The notes: a model not told the origin generated them from the letters alone. DNA of 64,000 nucleotides from Brevibacillus_H ginsengisoli (GCF_050113715.1 NZ_JBNJQR010000001.1:620001-684000), one strand, 5' to 3'. Positions 49,015 to 58,422 are shown, counted from the first letter of the stretch. Translations and numbers: made by a program.

Positions 49015-49088
49015 TTTGAGAAGGACAGAATCGTCACAACGAGCGATGCGAAGGAAATCATCAGCGTCAATGCTTGGAATACTGTCAT
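49002..49088 (-). CDS. Holin-like type I toxin, 28 aa
   Basis: ATG 49088 to TAG 49002 encodes a peptide starting MTVFQALTLMISFASLVVTI and ending LSFSNKKK: one membrane helix and a basic tail. This is the pattern of the putative holin-like toxins (TxpA/BsrG group) of Bacillales. The ribosome site GGGGGTGAGG is very strong but lies in a predicted hairpin with GGCTCATCCCC (49105-49115 region). GATCACCCTTGAG (49120-49132) and CTCAAGGGTGATC (48990-49002) bracket the gene and would pair the mRNA ends. ATTATA at 49157-49162 gives a minus-strand TATAAT promoter element. Confidence 0.8.
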   Translation of the reverse strand: MTVFQALTLMISFASLVVTILSFSNKKK

Positions 49089-49273
49089 GGCCTCACCCCC
49101 TTTCGTGTGGGGATGAGCCGATCACCCTTGAGGAGCTGTTCTATTGTACAACTTTCATTATATCAGGTAATTTTTGGGAAAAACAGGTTGGTTACAGTTA
49201 AAAACGTAATAAATATCCAAAGTACTGTATTTCACTTCTAATGAACCAGCTCCTAGGCAATTAGGCATACACA

Positions 49274-49312
49274 AACGAAACCAGGAAGGCAAATGACCTT
49301 CCTGGTTTCGTT
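49274..49312. terminator. Terminator of the VOC gene
   Basis: AACGAAACCAGGAAGG and CCTTCCTGGTTTCGTT form a 16-base perfect stem between the toxin locus and the minus-strand VOC gene; symmetrical, so it can act both ways. Confidence 0.85.
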
Positions 49313-49321
49313 ATCTACCGA

Positions 49322-49993
49322 TTATTCAGGTTTGATGGTCGGTTGATCAAACAACAGCCCTTGTGGTTCCAAATAGCCAAATGAATAATCATCCGCTGCT
49401 TCAATGCGTAGAGATGCATTGGCGAGTGGGAACACGGCAGCGTGAGTGTTCGGATAATTCACGATCATTGGGCCGATTCTGAGGATTCTCTCTAATAAAT
49501 TCACGTCGGCGGTTAGCGTTGTGGAACGAATAATAGCCGCATGCGGGAATCCAACAGGTGATTGGCGCGGCTTGTCGTATTGAATGAACCAAGGCAAGTG
49601 CGGATAGCTGCCCACCATTTTAAACGAAACCGTCTGGCCGCTTGGGTCTACTACACGCTGTACTGGAATTTCCTGAACTGGATAATCTTCTGCTTGTAAT
49701 GCTGAGATGACATAGTCCAAATCGTCTGTTTCCAAAACGAGTGTATGAAAGCCGTCGCCTTGTTCGGTGAGGAATTGCTTCAAAGCCTGTCCGCCCTCTG
49801 TAGTTAAGACCGCTTGTTCATCCTCGATAAAGGCTATTTCCAGAAATCCTCCGCCAGTGAAGGGATAAATTCGCGTCGCTACTCCAGGGTATGAGGTACC
49901 TGATGCTACTTCGGAGTACCCACGATCTTTAAGAGATTGTTTGACTTCCTCTGGACGGGAAGTTACGTATACAAGACGGTCCAGTTGAAACAA
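49322..49993 (-). CDS. VOC superfamily protein (glyoxalase-like)
   Basis: A 223-residue protein starting with TTG 49993 after AAAGGAG. N-terminus LDRLVYVTSRPEEVKQSLKD, GGGFLEIAFIEDEQAV and HTLVLETDDLDYVISALQAE are the beta-alpha-beta-beta-beta units of the vicinal oxygen chelate fold. A second module follows (HAAIIRSTTL...). The catalytic chemistry cannot be inferred. It lies upstream of, and divergent from, lepA. Confidence 0.8.
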   Translation of the reverse strand: MFQLDRLVYVTSRPEEVKQSLKDRGYSEVASGTSYPGVATRIYPFTGGGFLEIAFIEDEQAVLTTEGGQALKQFLTEQGDGFHTLVLETDDLDYVISALQAEDYPVQEIPVQRVVDPSGQTVSFKMVGSYPHLPWFIQYDKPRQSPVGFPHAAIIRSTTLTADVNLLERILRIGPMIVNYPNTHAAVFPLANASLRIEAADDYSFGYLEPQGLLFDQPTIKPE

Positions 49994-50096
49994 TTGAATC
50001 GCTCCTTTAGTCGGGCTCTTAGAGTTTTGATCATTATAAACAATCTAGCATATCTTGGGAGGAGAAGCATCCTTTTTTGATGAATACCATTGCTGG

Positions 50097-50125
50097 TTGA
50101 TCAGGCATTCATGCTTTGTTATACT
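50097..50125 (+). promoter_or_regulatory. Promoter of the lepA operon
   Basis: TTGATC (50097-50102), 17 bases, TATACT (50120-50125). It lies in the 314-base gap 49994-50307, which otherwise holds a roughly 180-base leader without a convincing gene. Confidence 0.7.
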
Positions 50126-50307
50126 GTAATCTAGCGCACTTTTTCGAAAGATCAATCGGATTGAACGGATGCTTCGACTCTAAGTGCAACCATTACGTTG
50201 GAATCACAGGGTTTTCAATACGTATTGTTGCCCCCTCGATGAGACAGAATGGTTTAGTCGGGTGGGACATTCTATATTGTCCACTTTTTGTGGGAGGGAA
50301 TAATATC

Positions 50308-52125
50308 ATGGATCGTCGTGAAAGACAGAAAAAAATTCGTAACTTCTCTATTATCGCGCATATTGACCACGGGAAATCAACGCTTGCCGACCGCATTCTT
50401 GAGTTGACCGGCGCTTTGACCGCGCGTGAGATGGAAGCGCAATTCCTTGACACCATGGATTTGGAAAAGGAACGCGGAATCACTATCAAATTGAATGCGG
50501 TTCAACTGAATTACAAAGCAAAAGACGGTGAGGAATATATTCTTCATTTGATCGACACGCCAGGGCACGTAGACTTCACATATGAGGTGTCACGTAGCTT
50601 GGCGGCCTGTGAGGGTGCATTGTTGGTCGTGGATGCGGCTCAAGGAATTGAAGCGCAGACGCTCGCCAACGTATACCTTGCGTTGGATAACAACTTGGAA
50701 ATCATCCCGATCATTAACAAGATTGACTTGCCAAGCGCAGAGCCTGAGCGCGTCAAGCAAGAAGTGGAAGATGTAATCGGATTGGACGCAAGCGATGCGT
50801 GTCTGACTTCCGCTAAAGCGGGAATTGGCATTCAGGATGTACTGGAGGCTGTTGTCCAAAAGGTTCCGGCTCCAGAAGGCGATCCGGACGCACCTCTTCA
50901 AGCATTGATATTTGACTCGTACTTCGATTCCTACCGCGGCGTAATCGCATCTGTTAGAATTGTGAACGGCACACTTCGCAAAGGTATGAAAATCAAAATG
51001 ATGGCCACCAACTCTACTTATGAAGTAACCGAGATTGGTACATCAAGACCTCGTCAGACGCCAGTGGATGAGCTGACTGTAGGGGACGTAGGCTATGTAG
51101 CAGCTTCTATCAAGACTGTTGGGGACACTCGTGTGGGGGATACCATCACGGAAGCCAGCCGTCCGGCTGCTGAACCATTGCCTGGTTACCGCAAAATCAA
51201 TCCAATGGTATTCTGCGGTTTGTATCCGATTGATACCAGTGAATACAACGACCTTCGCGACGCGTTGGAAAAACTTCAACTGAACGATGCCTCGTTGCAG
51301 TTTGAGCCAGAGACCTCCCAAGCGTTGGGCTTTGGTTTCCGTTGCGGCTTCTTGGGACTTCTTCATATGGAGATCATCCAGGAGCGCATCGAGCGTGAAT
51401 TTAATATTGATTTGATCACCACCGCACCAAGCGTAATCTATCGCGTTACGCAAACAAACGGTGAAATGATCGAGATAGACAACCCTTCCAAAATGCCAGA
51501 GGTTCAAAAGATCGAAATGATCGAGGAACCATACGTAACGGCTACGGTGATGGTACCGAAAGATTACGTGGGTGACGTCATGCAGCTTTGCCAAGGCAAA
51601 CGCGGAGATTTCATCGACATGCAATACCTTGGAGAGAATCGCGTCCAGCTAAAATACGACATGCCGCTTTCCGAGATCGTCTATGACTTCTTCGATCTGT
51701 TGAAATCAGGCACACGCGGATACGCTTCCTTCGATTACGAAATGGCCGGCTACAAGGCGTCCAAGCTTGTGAAAATGGACATCCTGCTTAATGCCGAAGT
51801 GGTTGACGCTCTCTCCTTCATCGTACACAAAGACACGGCTTATGGGCGTGGTAAAGTGATTTGTGAGAAGCTGAAGGAACTCATTCCACGTCAACAATTC
51901 GAGGTGCCAATTCAGGCAGCAATCGGACAAAAAGTTGTTGCTCGTGAAACGATCAGCGCGATGCGTAAAAACGTGCTTGCCAAGTGTTATGGCGGGGATA
52001 TTTCCCGTAAACGCAAACTCTTGGAGAAGCAAAAAGAAGGCAAAAAGCGGATGAAAGCCGTTGGTTCCGTCGAAGTTCCTCAAGAGGCATTCATGGCGGT
52101 TCTACGCATGGATGAAAAGAAATAA
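50308..52125 (+). CDS. lepA: Elongation factor 4 (LepA)
   Basis: A 605-residue translational GTPase from ATG 50308 with GGGAGGGA; the frame is open further upstream but without a ribosome site. G1 HIDHGKST, G2 region EKERGITIK, G3 DTPGHVDF, G4 NKIDL. LepA-specific C-terminal domain ends in KKRMKAVGSVEVPQEAFMAV. It acts on stalled or misassembled ribosomes. A terminator follows, yet the order lepA-hemW-hrcA matches other Bacillales. Confidence 0.98.
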   Translation: MDRRERQKKIRNFSIIAHIDHGKSTLADRILELTGALTAREMEAQFLDTMDLEKERGITIKLNAVQLNYKAKDGEEYILHLIDTPGHVDFTYEVSRSLAACEGALLVVDAAQGIEAQTLANVYLALDNNLEIIPIINKIDLPSAEPERVKQEVEDVIGLDASDACLTSAKAGIGIQDVLEAVVQKVPAPEGDPDAPLQALIFDSYFDSYRGVIASVRIVNGTLRKGMKIKMMATNSTYEVTEIGTSRPRQTPVDELTVGDVGYVAASIKTVGDTRVGDTITEASRPAAEPLPGYRKINPMVFCGLYPIDTSEYNDLRDALEKLQLNDASLQFEPETSQALGFGFRCGFLGLLHMEIIQERIEREFNIDLITTAPSVIYRVTQTNGEMIEIDNPSKMPEVQKIEMIEEPYVTATVMVPKDYVGDVMQLCQGKRGDFIDMQYLGENRVQLKYDMPLSEIVYDFFDLLKSGTRGYASFDYEMAGYKASKLVKMDILLNAEVVDALSFIVHKDTAYGRGKVICEKLKELIPRQQFEVPIQAAIGQKVVARETISAMRKNVLAKCYGGDISRKRKLLEKQKEGKKRMKAVGSVEVPQEAFMAVLRMDEKK

Positions 52126-52134
52126 GTACTCAAG

Positions 52135-52165
52135 CGACCTGACGTCCTCTCGTCAGGTCGTCTGT
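52135..52165 (+). terminator. Intrinsic terminator after lepA
   Basis: CGACCTGACG (52135-52144), loop TCCTCT, CGTCAGGTCG (52151-52160), followed by TCTGTTT, a weak T run. Confidence 0.7.
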
Positions 52166-52248
52166 TTAGTAGGGCATCATCGGTTCTGATCCGATTTGAC
52201 TGACTCGATGCATGTATGACAATTCTTTGCAAGCAAGGAGGGGAAAAC

Positions 52249-53394
52249 ATGCCCCCTAAGTCCGTTTACCTGCATATTCCATTCTGTACGAATAAATGTT
52301 ATTACTGTGATTTCAACTCGTTCGTCACCAGCAATCCACAAATCGTCTGGGATTATCTTGACGCTTTGCGCAAAGAGATGACGAGAACTTTTGAAGAGAC
52401 ACCGCCCGATGAAATCAACACGATCTTTGTCGGGGGAGGAACCCCTTCCTATTTGGAACTCGACCAGATGCGATACTTTCTGGAATCGGTGGAACAACAT
52501 CTTGGGAAACATTTCTCAAGCAAGCTGGAATTCACCATGGAAGCCAACCCAGGGACAACTGATCTGGAGAAGCTGAAGCTGATGCGCTCCTTTGGGGTGA
52601 ACAGATTAAGCTTTGGCGTCCAATCGTTTGATGACGAGCTGCTGAAAAAGATTGGACGAATCCACGATGTGCCTACGGTTTACCAGAGTATTGACAATGC
52701 GGTGGCTGCAGGCTTCGATAATATCTCGGTTGATTTGATGTTTGGGCTACCGAACCAAAGCTTGGAACAATTCAACACCTCCATCGAGAAAGCGATGCAG
52801 CTACCGCTCACTCATATTTCCAGCTACGGTCTGAAGGTGGAAGAAAACACCCTGTTTCACACCCTTTATCAAAAGGGTAAGCTGCCTCTGCCAGAAGAGG
52901 AGACCGAGCTTGAGATGTATCTGCTTCTGATCGAGAAGCTGGCACAGCATGGTTTTGAGCAGTATGAAGTGAGTAATTTTGCCAAAGCGGGGATGGAAAG
53001 CAAGCATAACTGCACCTACTGGCTGAACAATGACTACTATGGATTAGGCGCTGGTGCGCATGGTTATGTAGGAGGAATGCGTCACGTCAACGCAGGCCCG
53101 CTGGCCAAATATGTCGAGCTTGCTCAAGAGAATCTTCCGCGTGTAGAAGAGTTTGCTGTTCCTTTGAATGAAGCGATGGAAGATCAGATGATTCTGGGAC
53201 TGCGACTCATTCAGGGTGTTGATCTTGCTAGATTCGCGAAACGCTTTGGTCGTACGATGGAGCAAGAGTTTGGGGAGATCGTGGAAGAGGAGATCGTCAA
53301 AGGAATGCTGGAGATCCATGATGGCTTCCTACGTCTGACGAAAAAAGCGCTACCGCTTGGCAATGAGGTTTTTGCAAGGTTTCTACGTGGATAA
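52249..53394 (+). CDS. hemW: Heme chaperone HemW, radical SAM protein
   Basis: A 381-residue protein from ATG 52249 with AGGAGGGG. The radical SAM cluster motif is CTNKCYYC (CxxxCxxC) at residues 14-21. GGGTPSYLE, GVNRLSFGVQSF, and ISVDLMFGLPNQ follow, then HNCTYWLNNDYYGLGAGAHGY, typical of HemW. Older labels call it oxygen-independent coproporphyrinogen oxidase; the missing fourth Cys favours HemW. Placed between lepA and hrcA as usual. Confidence 0.95.
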   Translation: MPPKSVYLHIPFCTNKCYYCDFNSFVTSNPQIVWDYLDALRKEMTRTFEETPPDEINTIFVGGGTPSYLELDQMRYFLESVEQHLGKHFSSKLEFTMEANPGTTDLEKLKLMRSFGVNRLSFGVQSFDDELLKKIGRIHDVPTVYQSIDNAVAAGFDNISVDLMFGLPNQSLEQFNTSIEKAMQLPLTHISSYGLKVEENTLFHTLYQKGKLPLPEEETELEMYLLLIEKLAQHGFEQYEVSNFAKAGMESKHNCTYWLNNDYYGLGAGAHGYVGGMRHVNAGPLAKYVELAQENLPRVEEFAVPLNEAMEDQMILGLRLIQGVDLARFAKRFGRTMEQEFGEIVEEEIVKGMLEIHDGFLRLTKKALPLGNEVFARFLRG

Positions 53395-53447
53395 AAGTTG
53401 GAGTTTCTTCCGTAGGTAAAAAACGACAGATTTTTCGCCAAGATAAG

Positions 53448-53476
53448 TTGACAAATGAATCGCCACTTGATAATTT
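53448..53476 (+). promoter_or_regulatory. Promoter of the hrcA heat-shock operon
   Basis: TTGACA at 53448-53453; the -10 lies within GATAATTT at 53469-53476. The CIRCE operator begins 12 bases downstream. Confidence 0.7.
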
Positions 53477-53487
53477 TATTATAGACT

Positions 53488-53514
53488 TTAGCACTCAACC
53501 ATGAAGAGTGCTAA
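53488..53514. promoter_or_regulatory. CIRCE operator (HrcA binding site)
   Basis: TTAGCACTC (53488-53496), nine bases, GAGTGCTAA (53506-53514): a perfect match to CIRCE. HrcA bound here represses the whole chaperone operon at normal temperature. Confidence 0.98.
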
Positions 53515-53535
53515 CAAGGGGAGGCGAAAGTAATT

Positions 53536-54564
53536 ATGTTGTCAGAGCGTCAACGTTTGATTCTCAATGCGATTGTCGATAATTACATTCATTCGGCCGA
53601 ACCTGTTGGCTCTCGTACGCTTTCGAAACGGGAGGATGTTGGATTCAGTTCAGCGACGATTCGCAATGAGATGTCTGATTTGGAGGAACTGGGTTTTTTG
53701 GAACAGCCGCATACATCTGCTGGACGGGTTCCTTCTACCAAAGGTTATCGCTTTTATGTCGATAATCTTATGCTGCCAAGTAATCTGAATCAGGTTGAGT
53801 TGACGAATTTGAAGTCAATTTTTGCTGACCGGATTACGCGCTTCGAACAAGTGATCGAGCATACAGCAGCGATTCTTTCTCAGATGACGAATTATACGTC
53901 GATTGCGCTGGGGCCAGAGATTTTTGAACATCGTTTGAAGCACATCCAGATCATTCCGATCAATGAGCAACAAGCCGTAGCGATTATTGTGACGAATACG
54001 GGTCGTGTTGAGAACAAGGTATTTAATCTGCCTGCCGAAATTGGCGGGTCGGAAATTGAAAAGCTGGTCAATATATTAAACAGCAAGCTACAAGATGTAC
54101 CATTATGGCAGCTTCGCCAGCATCTATATCAGGAAGTTGCGATTGAAATGCGACGACATGTTGAGCAGTACGAAGAGATGCTGTTTATGATTGAACAGAC
54201 CTTTAGCAATGAAGCGGCAGACCGCGTTTTCATGCGTGGCGCAACCAAGATCCTGAACCAACCGGAGTTTCGAGATGTCGAGAAGGTAAAAGACGTCTTG
54301 GAGCTTTTGGAACAGAACGATCAGCTGGTGAATCTGTTTAATCACTCGGATTCTGGGTTGACGATTCGGATCGGGCAGGAAAATGATGCGGATGCGATGA
54401 AGAATTGCAGTATTATTACCACTTCCTATTATTTGGATGGTAAGCCAGTTGGAGCGATTGGGATTTTGGGGCCGACTCGAATGGAGTACGGCAAAGTGAT
54501 TTCTGTCCTTGACTATCTGGCACAGGGGTTGTCACACATCTTGACCGACCAGTTCAAGCGATAG
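53536..54564 (+). CDS. hrcA: Heat-inducible transcription repressor HrcA
   Basis: A 342-residue repressor from ATG 53536. N-terminal winged helix (LSERQRLILNAIVDNYIHSA, GFSSATIRNEMSDLEELGFL, GRVPSTKGYRFYVD), then a GAF-like domain and the GPTRMEYGKVISVLDYL end. It binds CIRCE, 22 bases upstream, and needs GroEL for folding. First gene of hrcA-grpE-dnaK. Confidence 0.97.
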   Translation: MLSERQRLILNAIVDNYIHSAEPVGSRTLSKREDVGFSSATIRNEMSDLEELGFLEQPHTSAGRVPSTKGYRFYVDNLMLPSNLNQVELTNLKSIFADRITRFEQVIEHTAAILSQMTNYTSIALGPEIFEHRLKHIQIIPINEQQAVAIIVTNTGRVENKVFNLPAEIGGSEIEKLVNILNSKLQDVPLWQLRQHLYQEVAIEMRRHVEQYEEMLFMIEQTFSNEAADRVFMRGATKILNQPEFRDVEKVKDVLELLEQNDQLVNLFNHSDSGLTIRIGQENDADAMKNCSIITTSYYLDGKPVGAIGILGPTRMEYGKVISVLDYLAQGLSHILTDQFKR

Positions 54565-54663
54565 AGCGCCAAAGCTCGTTTCGTTACATGAATGACGCAA
54601 TGTGGCGGGAATACTCACCCGCTTACATATAGAAGGATTGTTGTAAGGTAGGAGGTTATCCGC

Positions 54664-55218
54664 TTGACAGAAGATAAATCCACGACATGGCAAGATGAAG
54701 AAGTAAATGAATCAAGCAATGAAGCTGAAGGAACGACCACTCAGGAAGAGGCACATGTTGCCGATGCGCTGAGTGAAGCAGAACATTGGAAAGCACAAGC
54801 TGAAGAAAACCACAACCGTTATTTGCGTACAATGGCTGACATGGAAAACTTGCGTCGCCGTGTCCGTAAAGAACAAGAGGATTTGGCGAAATACGCTTCT
54901 ATTAAAGTGATTGAGAACCTGTTGCCAGCCCTCGATAACTTCGAGCGCGCGCTTGCCGTTGACAAAGAAACCTTGACGGTGGAATCTTTGCTGCAAGGCG
55001 TGAACATGGTCTATCGCCAAATGGTGCAAGTGTTTGATCAAGAAGGCTTGCAACCAATTGAAGCGCAAGGCGCTCCGTTTGATCCGCACAAGCATCAAGC
55101 GGTTATGCAAGCACAAGACCCGAATTATGAATCGGGAATTGTTGTGGAAGAGCTGCAAAAAGGGTATCAGTTCAAAGACCGTGTAGTTCGTCCAGCAATG
55201 GTTAAAGTAAATTCTTAA
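54664..55218 (+). CDS. grpE: Nucleotide exchange factor GrpE
   Basis: 184 residues starting with TTG 54664 after GTAGGAGG. An acidic disordered N-terminus (residues 1-40), a long helix (HWKAQAEENHNRYLRTMADM, ENLRRRVRKEQEDLAKYA), and a C-terminal beta domain with VVEELQKGYQFKDRVVRPAM. It releases ADP from DnaK. Confidence 0.97.
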   Translation: MTEDKSTTWQDEEVNESSNEAEGTTTQEEAHVADALSEAEHWKAQAEENHNRYLRTMADMENLRRRVRKEQEDLAKYASIKVIENLLPALDNFERALAVDKETLTVESLLQGVNMVYRQMVQVFDQEGLQPIEAQGAPFDPHKHQAVMQAQDPNYESGIVVEELQKGYQFKDRVVRPAMVKVNS

Positions 55219-55256
55219 ACTAATAGATGTGCATTGATTGAGGAGGAAAATAAACG

Positions 55257-57092
55257 ATGAGTCGTGTAATTGGTATTGACCTTGGAACCACTAACTCTTG
55301 TGTAGCCGTAATGGAAGGCGGAGAGCCAGTCGTAATCCCTAACCCGGAAGGCAACCGTACAACCCCTTCAGTTGTGGCGTTCAAAAATGGCGAGCGCATT
55401 GTCGGTGAAGCGGCAAAACGTCAGGCGATCACGAATCCTGACAACACGGTTATCTCCATCAAACGTTGGATGGGAACCAATCATAAAGAAACCTTGGAAG
55501 GCAAAGAGTACACGCCACAAGAAGTTTCCGCGATGATTCTTCAAAAGCTCAAATCGGATGCTGAAGCATATCTTGGCCAACCTGTAACGCAAGCCGTTAT
55601 TACTGTGCCTGCTTACTTCAATGACTCTCAGCGCCAAGCAACCAAAGATGCTGGTAAAATCGCCGGTCTTGAAGTACTTCGAATCGTGAACGAGCCAACT
55701 GCGGCTGCGCTTGCGTACGGTATGGAGAAAAACGAAGATCAAACCGTTCTTGTTTATGACTTGGGCGGCGGTACGTTCGACGTATCCATCCTTGAGCTTT
55801 CTGAAGGATTCTTCGAAGTAAAAGCGACTTCCGGTGACAACAAACTGGGTGGAGACGACTTCGACCAAGTAATCATCAACTACCTGGTAGACGAGTTCAA
55901 AAAGGAAAACGGCATTGACTTGTCCAAAGACCGCATGGCGCTGCAACGTTTGAAAGACGCGGCAGAAAAAGCGAAAAAAGACTTGTCTGGCGTACTGACT
56001 TCCACGATTTCTCTTCCATTTATCACTGCAGACGCTACAGGTCCAAAACACTTGGAATTGAACCTGTCTCGCGCGAAGTTTGAAGAGCTCTCTGCTCATT
56101 TGGTTGAGCGTACAATGGGACCAACTCGTCAAGCATTGCAAGACTCCGGTCTTTCTGTAGACAAGATTGACCGCGTTATCCTTGTTGGTGGATCTACTCG
56201 TATCCCTGCTGTTCAAGAAGCGATCAAGAAATTCTTGGGCAAAGAGCCGCACAAAGGCGTTAACCCAGACGAAGTAGTAGCTTTGGGTGCCGCTGTTCAA
56301 GCGGGTGTACTCACTGGTGACGTAAAAGACGTCGTTCTTCTGGACGTAACTCCACTCTCCTTGGGTATCGAAACAATGGGTGGCGTATTCACCAAGCTGA
56401 TCGATCGCAACACGACGATCCCAACTAGCAAATCTCAAGTATTCTCTACTGCGGCAGATAATCAAACTTCTGTTGAGATTCACGTGTTGCAAGGGGAGCG
56501 CCCAATGGCGGCGGACAACAAAACACTGGGTCGTTTCCAATTGGCTGAAATCCCGCCAGCACCACGCGGTATCCCGCAAATCGAAGTATCCTTTGACCTC
56601 GATGCGAACGGTATCGTGAACGTACGCGCCAAAGACTTGGGAACAGGCAAAGAGCAACGCATCACGATCACGTCCAACTCCGGTTTGAACGATGATGAGA
56701 TCAACCGCATGGTAAAAGATGCGGAACTGAATGCGGAAGCAGACAAACAACGTAAAGAAGCAGTTGAAATCCGCAACCAAGCTGACCAAATGGTGTTCCA
56801 AACCGAGAAAACCATGAAAGATCTGGAAGGCAAAGTGGATCAAGCTGAAATCGATAAAGCGAACGAAGCCAAAGATCGCGTGAAAAAAGCGCTCGAAGGC
56901 ACAGACACAGAAGAAATCAAAAAAGCTACGGAAGCATTGACTGAGATTGTGCAACAGCTTTCTGTTAAACTGTATGAGCAAGCGGCACAAGCGCAACAAG
57001 CAGCCGAGCAAGCTCAAGGTGGAGCAGGAACTGACGCTCCAAAAGACAATGTTGTAGACGCTGACTATGAAGTAGTCGACGACAAGAAATAA
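55257..57092 (+). CDS. dnaK: Chaperone DnaK (Hsp70)
   Basis: 611 residues from ATG 55257 with GAGGAGG. GIDLGTTNSCVAVMEGG is the phosphate 1 motif, VYDLGGGTFDVSILEL phosphate 2, VILVGGSTRIPAVQEAI the adenosine motif; the substrate-binding domain and Gln/Ala-rich tail end in DADYEVVDDKK. It lacks the 24-residue insertion of Gram-negative DnaK, as in Gram-positives. A terminator separates it from dnaJ. Confidence 0.99.
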   Translation: MSRVIGIDLGTTNSCVAVMEGGEPVVIPNPEGNRTTPSVVAFKNGERIVGEAAKRQAITNPDNTVISIKRWMGTNHKETLEGKEYTPQEVSAMILQKLKSDAEAYLGQPVTQAVITVPAYFNDSQRQATKDAGKIAGLEVLRIVNEPTAAALAYGMEKNEDQTVLVYDLGGGTFDVSILELSEGFFEVKATSGDNKLGGDDFDQVIINYLVDEFKKENGIDLSKDRMALQRLKDAAEKAKKDLSGVLTSTISLPFITADATGPKHLELNLSRAKFEELSAHLVERTMGPTRQALQDSGLSVDKIDRVILVGGSTRIPAVQEAIKKFLGKEPHKGVNPDEVVALGAAVQAGVLTGDVKDVVLLDVTPLSLGIETMGGVFTKLIDRNTTIPTSKSQVFSTAADNQTSVEIHVLQGERPMAADNKTLGRFQLAEIPPAPRGIPQIEVSFDLDANGIVNVRAKDLGTGKEQRITITSNSGLNDDEINRMVKDAELNAEADKQRKEAVEIRNQADQMVFQTEKTMKDLEGKVDQAEIDKANEAKDRVKKALEGTDTEEIKKATEALTEIVQQLSVKLYEQAAQAQQAAEQAQGGAGTDAPKDNVVDADYEVVDDKK

Positions 57093-57124
57093 ACGACGTT
57101 ATTCACATAAGTCACAGGAAGAAG

Positions 57125-57162
57125 AGTCAAAGTCAGAGTATCGATGGCTTTGACTTTTTTTC
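57125..57162 (+). terminator. Intrinsic terminator between dnaK and dnaJ
   Basis: AGTCAAAG (57125-57132) pairs with CTTTGACT (57148-57155), followed by seven or more T. Confidence 0.85.
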
Positions 57163-57225
57163 TAATGAACGCAGGTTTTGAAATCAGTTGATGATCTGTC
57201 AAATGCAAACGGGCAGGTTCACACA

Positions 57226-57254
57226 TTGATGCGACTTGACAGGCATGCTATAGT
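57226..57254 (+). promoter_or_regulatory. Separate promoter for dnaJ
   Basis: TTGATG (57226-57231) and TATAGT (57249-57254), 17-base spacer; no CIRCE is visible here, so dnaJ-prmA-rsmE-mtaB may be partly free of HrcA control. Confidence 0.6.
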
Positions 57255-57294
57255 TAATTTTGACTGTTTGGGATACGGGAGTGATTGAAAACAA

Positions 57295-58422
57295 ATGAAA
57301 CGCGATTATTATGAGGTGCTTGGTTTAGGCAAGGATGCCAGCGAGGACGAAATCAAAAAAGCGTACCGCAAGCTGGCCCGCCAATACCATCCCGATGTGA
57401 ATAAAGAAGCAAACGCTGAAGAGAAGTTTAAAGAAGTAAAAGAAGCGTACGACGTTCTCTCCGATTCGCAGAAACGGGCTGGATACGACCGCTACGGTCA
57501 TCAGGACCCGACTCAAGGCTTTGGCGGCGGTGGCGCTGGCTTTGATGGAATGGGCGGTTTCGGGGATATTTTTGACATGTTCTTTGGCGGTGGTGGAGGC
57601 AGACGATCCAACCCGAATGCTCCACGCAAGGGTTCTGACTTGCAGTTTGCCCTGCAAATCGAATTCAAGGACGCGGTGTTTGGTAAAGAAACCGAGATTG
57701 AGATTCCACGTGAAGCCAATTGCGATTCTTGTAATGGCAGTGGCGCGAAGCCAGGAACGACTCCAGAAACCTGTAAAACCTGTAATGGAACAGGCCAACA
57801 AGAGGTTGTGGCCAATACGCCGTTTGGTCGCATGGTAAACCGCCGCGCTTGTCAGACGTGCGAAGGCAAAGGGAAAGTTATCAAGGAGAAATGCTCGCAT
57901 TGCCGTGGAACCGGTCGCGTGAAAATTCGCCGCAAAATCCATCTCAACATCCCAGCGGGTGTGGACGACGGAGCACAATTGCGTGTTGCGGGTGAAGGGG
58001 AAGCGGGAGTTAACGGCGGACCGGCAGGAGATTTGTATGTTGTGCTGCGCGTGAAATCCCATGACTTTTTCGAGCGTGAAGGAAATGATATTTACTGTGA
58101 GGTACCGATTAATTTCGCGCAAGCGGCCTTGGGCGATGAGATTGAAGTGCCAACATTGGATGGCAAAGTGAAGCTGAAAGTACCAGCGGGCACTCAAACG
58201 GGAACCTTCTTCCGCATTCGTGGAAAAGGGGTGCCTCACCTAAGAGGCAGCGGCACAGGCGACCAGCATATCAAAGTACGTGTCGTGACACCTACCAAAC
58301 TGACCGACAAGCAAAAAGAATTGCTGCGCGAGTTTGGAGCAGGCGATGGAACTCCATTGGAGATCCCGCACGAGGATGAAAGCTTTTTTGGTAAAATGAA
58401 ACGAGCGTTTCGCGGAGAATAA
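57295..58422 (+). CDS. dnaJ: Chaperone DnaJ (Hsp40)
   Basis: 375 residues from ATG 57295. J domain with HPD in YHPDVNKEAN, a Gly/Phe-rich linker, four zinc repeats (CDSCNGSG, CKTCNGTG, CQTCEGKG, CSHCRGTG), then the C-terminal substrate domain. A complete type I DnaJ that delivers clients to DnaK and stimulates its ATPase. Confidence 0.98.
   Translation: MKRDYYEVLGLGKDASEDEIKKAYRKLARQYHPDVNKEANAEEKFKEVKEAYDVLSDSQKRAGYDRYGHQDPTQGFGGGGAGFDGMGGFGDIFDMFFGGGGGRRSNPNAPRKGSDLQFALQIEFKDAVFGKETEIEIPREANCDSCNGSGAKPGTTPETCKTCNGTGQQEVVANTPFGRMVNRRACQTCEGKGKVIKEKCSHCRGTGRVKIRRKIHLNIPAGVDDGAQLRVAGEGEAGVNGGPAGDLYVVLRVKSHDFFEREGNDIYCEVPINFAQAALGDEIEVPTLDGKVKLKVPAGTQTGTFFRIRGKGVPHLRGSGTGDQHIKVRVVTPTKLTDKQKELLREFGAGDGTPLEIPHEDESFFGKMKRAFRGE

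Noticed and set aside
50116..50307. N-terminal extension of lepA
   Set aside because: The frame is open by chance; the -10 element lies at 50120-50125, inside it, and the proper ribosome site is at 50308.
55368..57017. 549-codon open frame antisense to dnaK
   Set aside because: The length comes from codon bias of the highly expressed dnaK. The product is Phe/Arg/Cys-rich without a fold, has no ribosome site, and the sense gene is certain.
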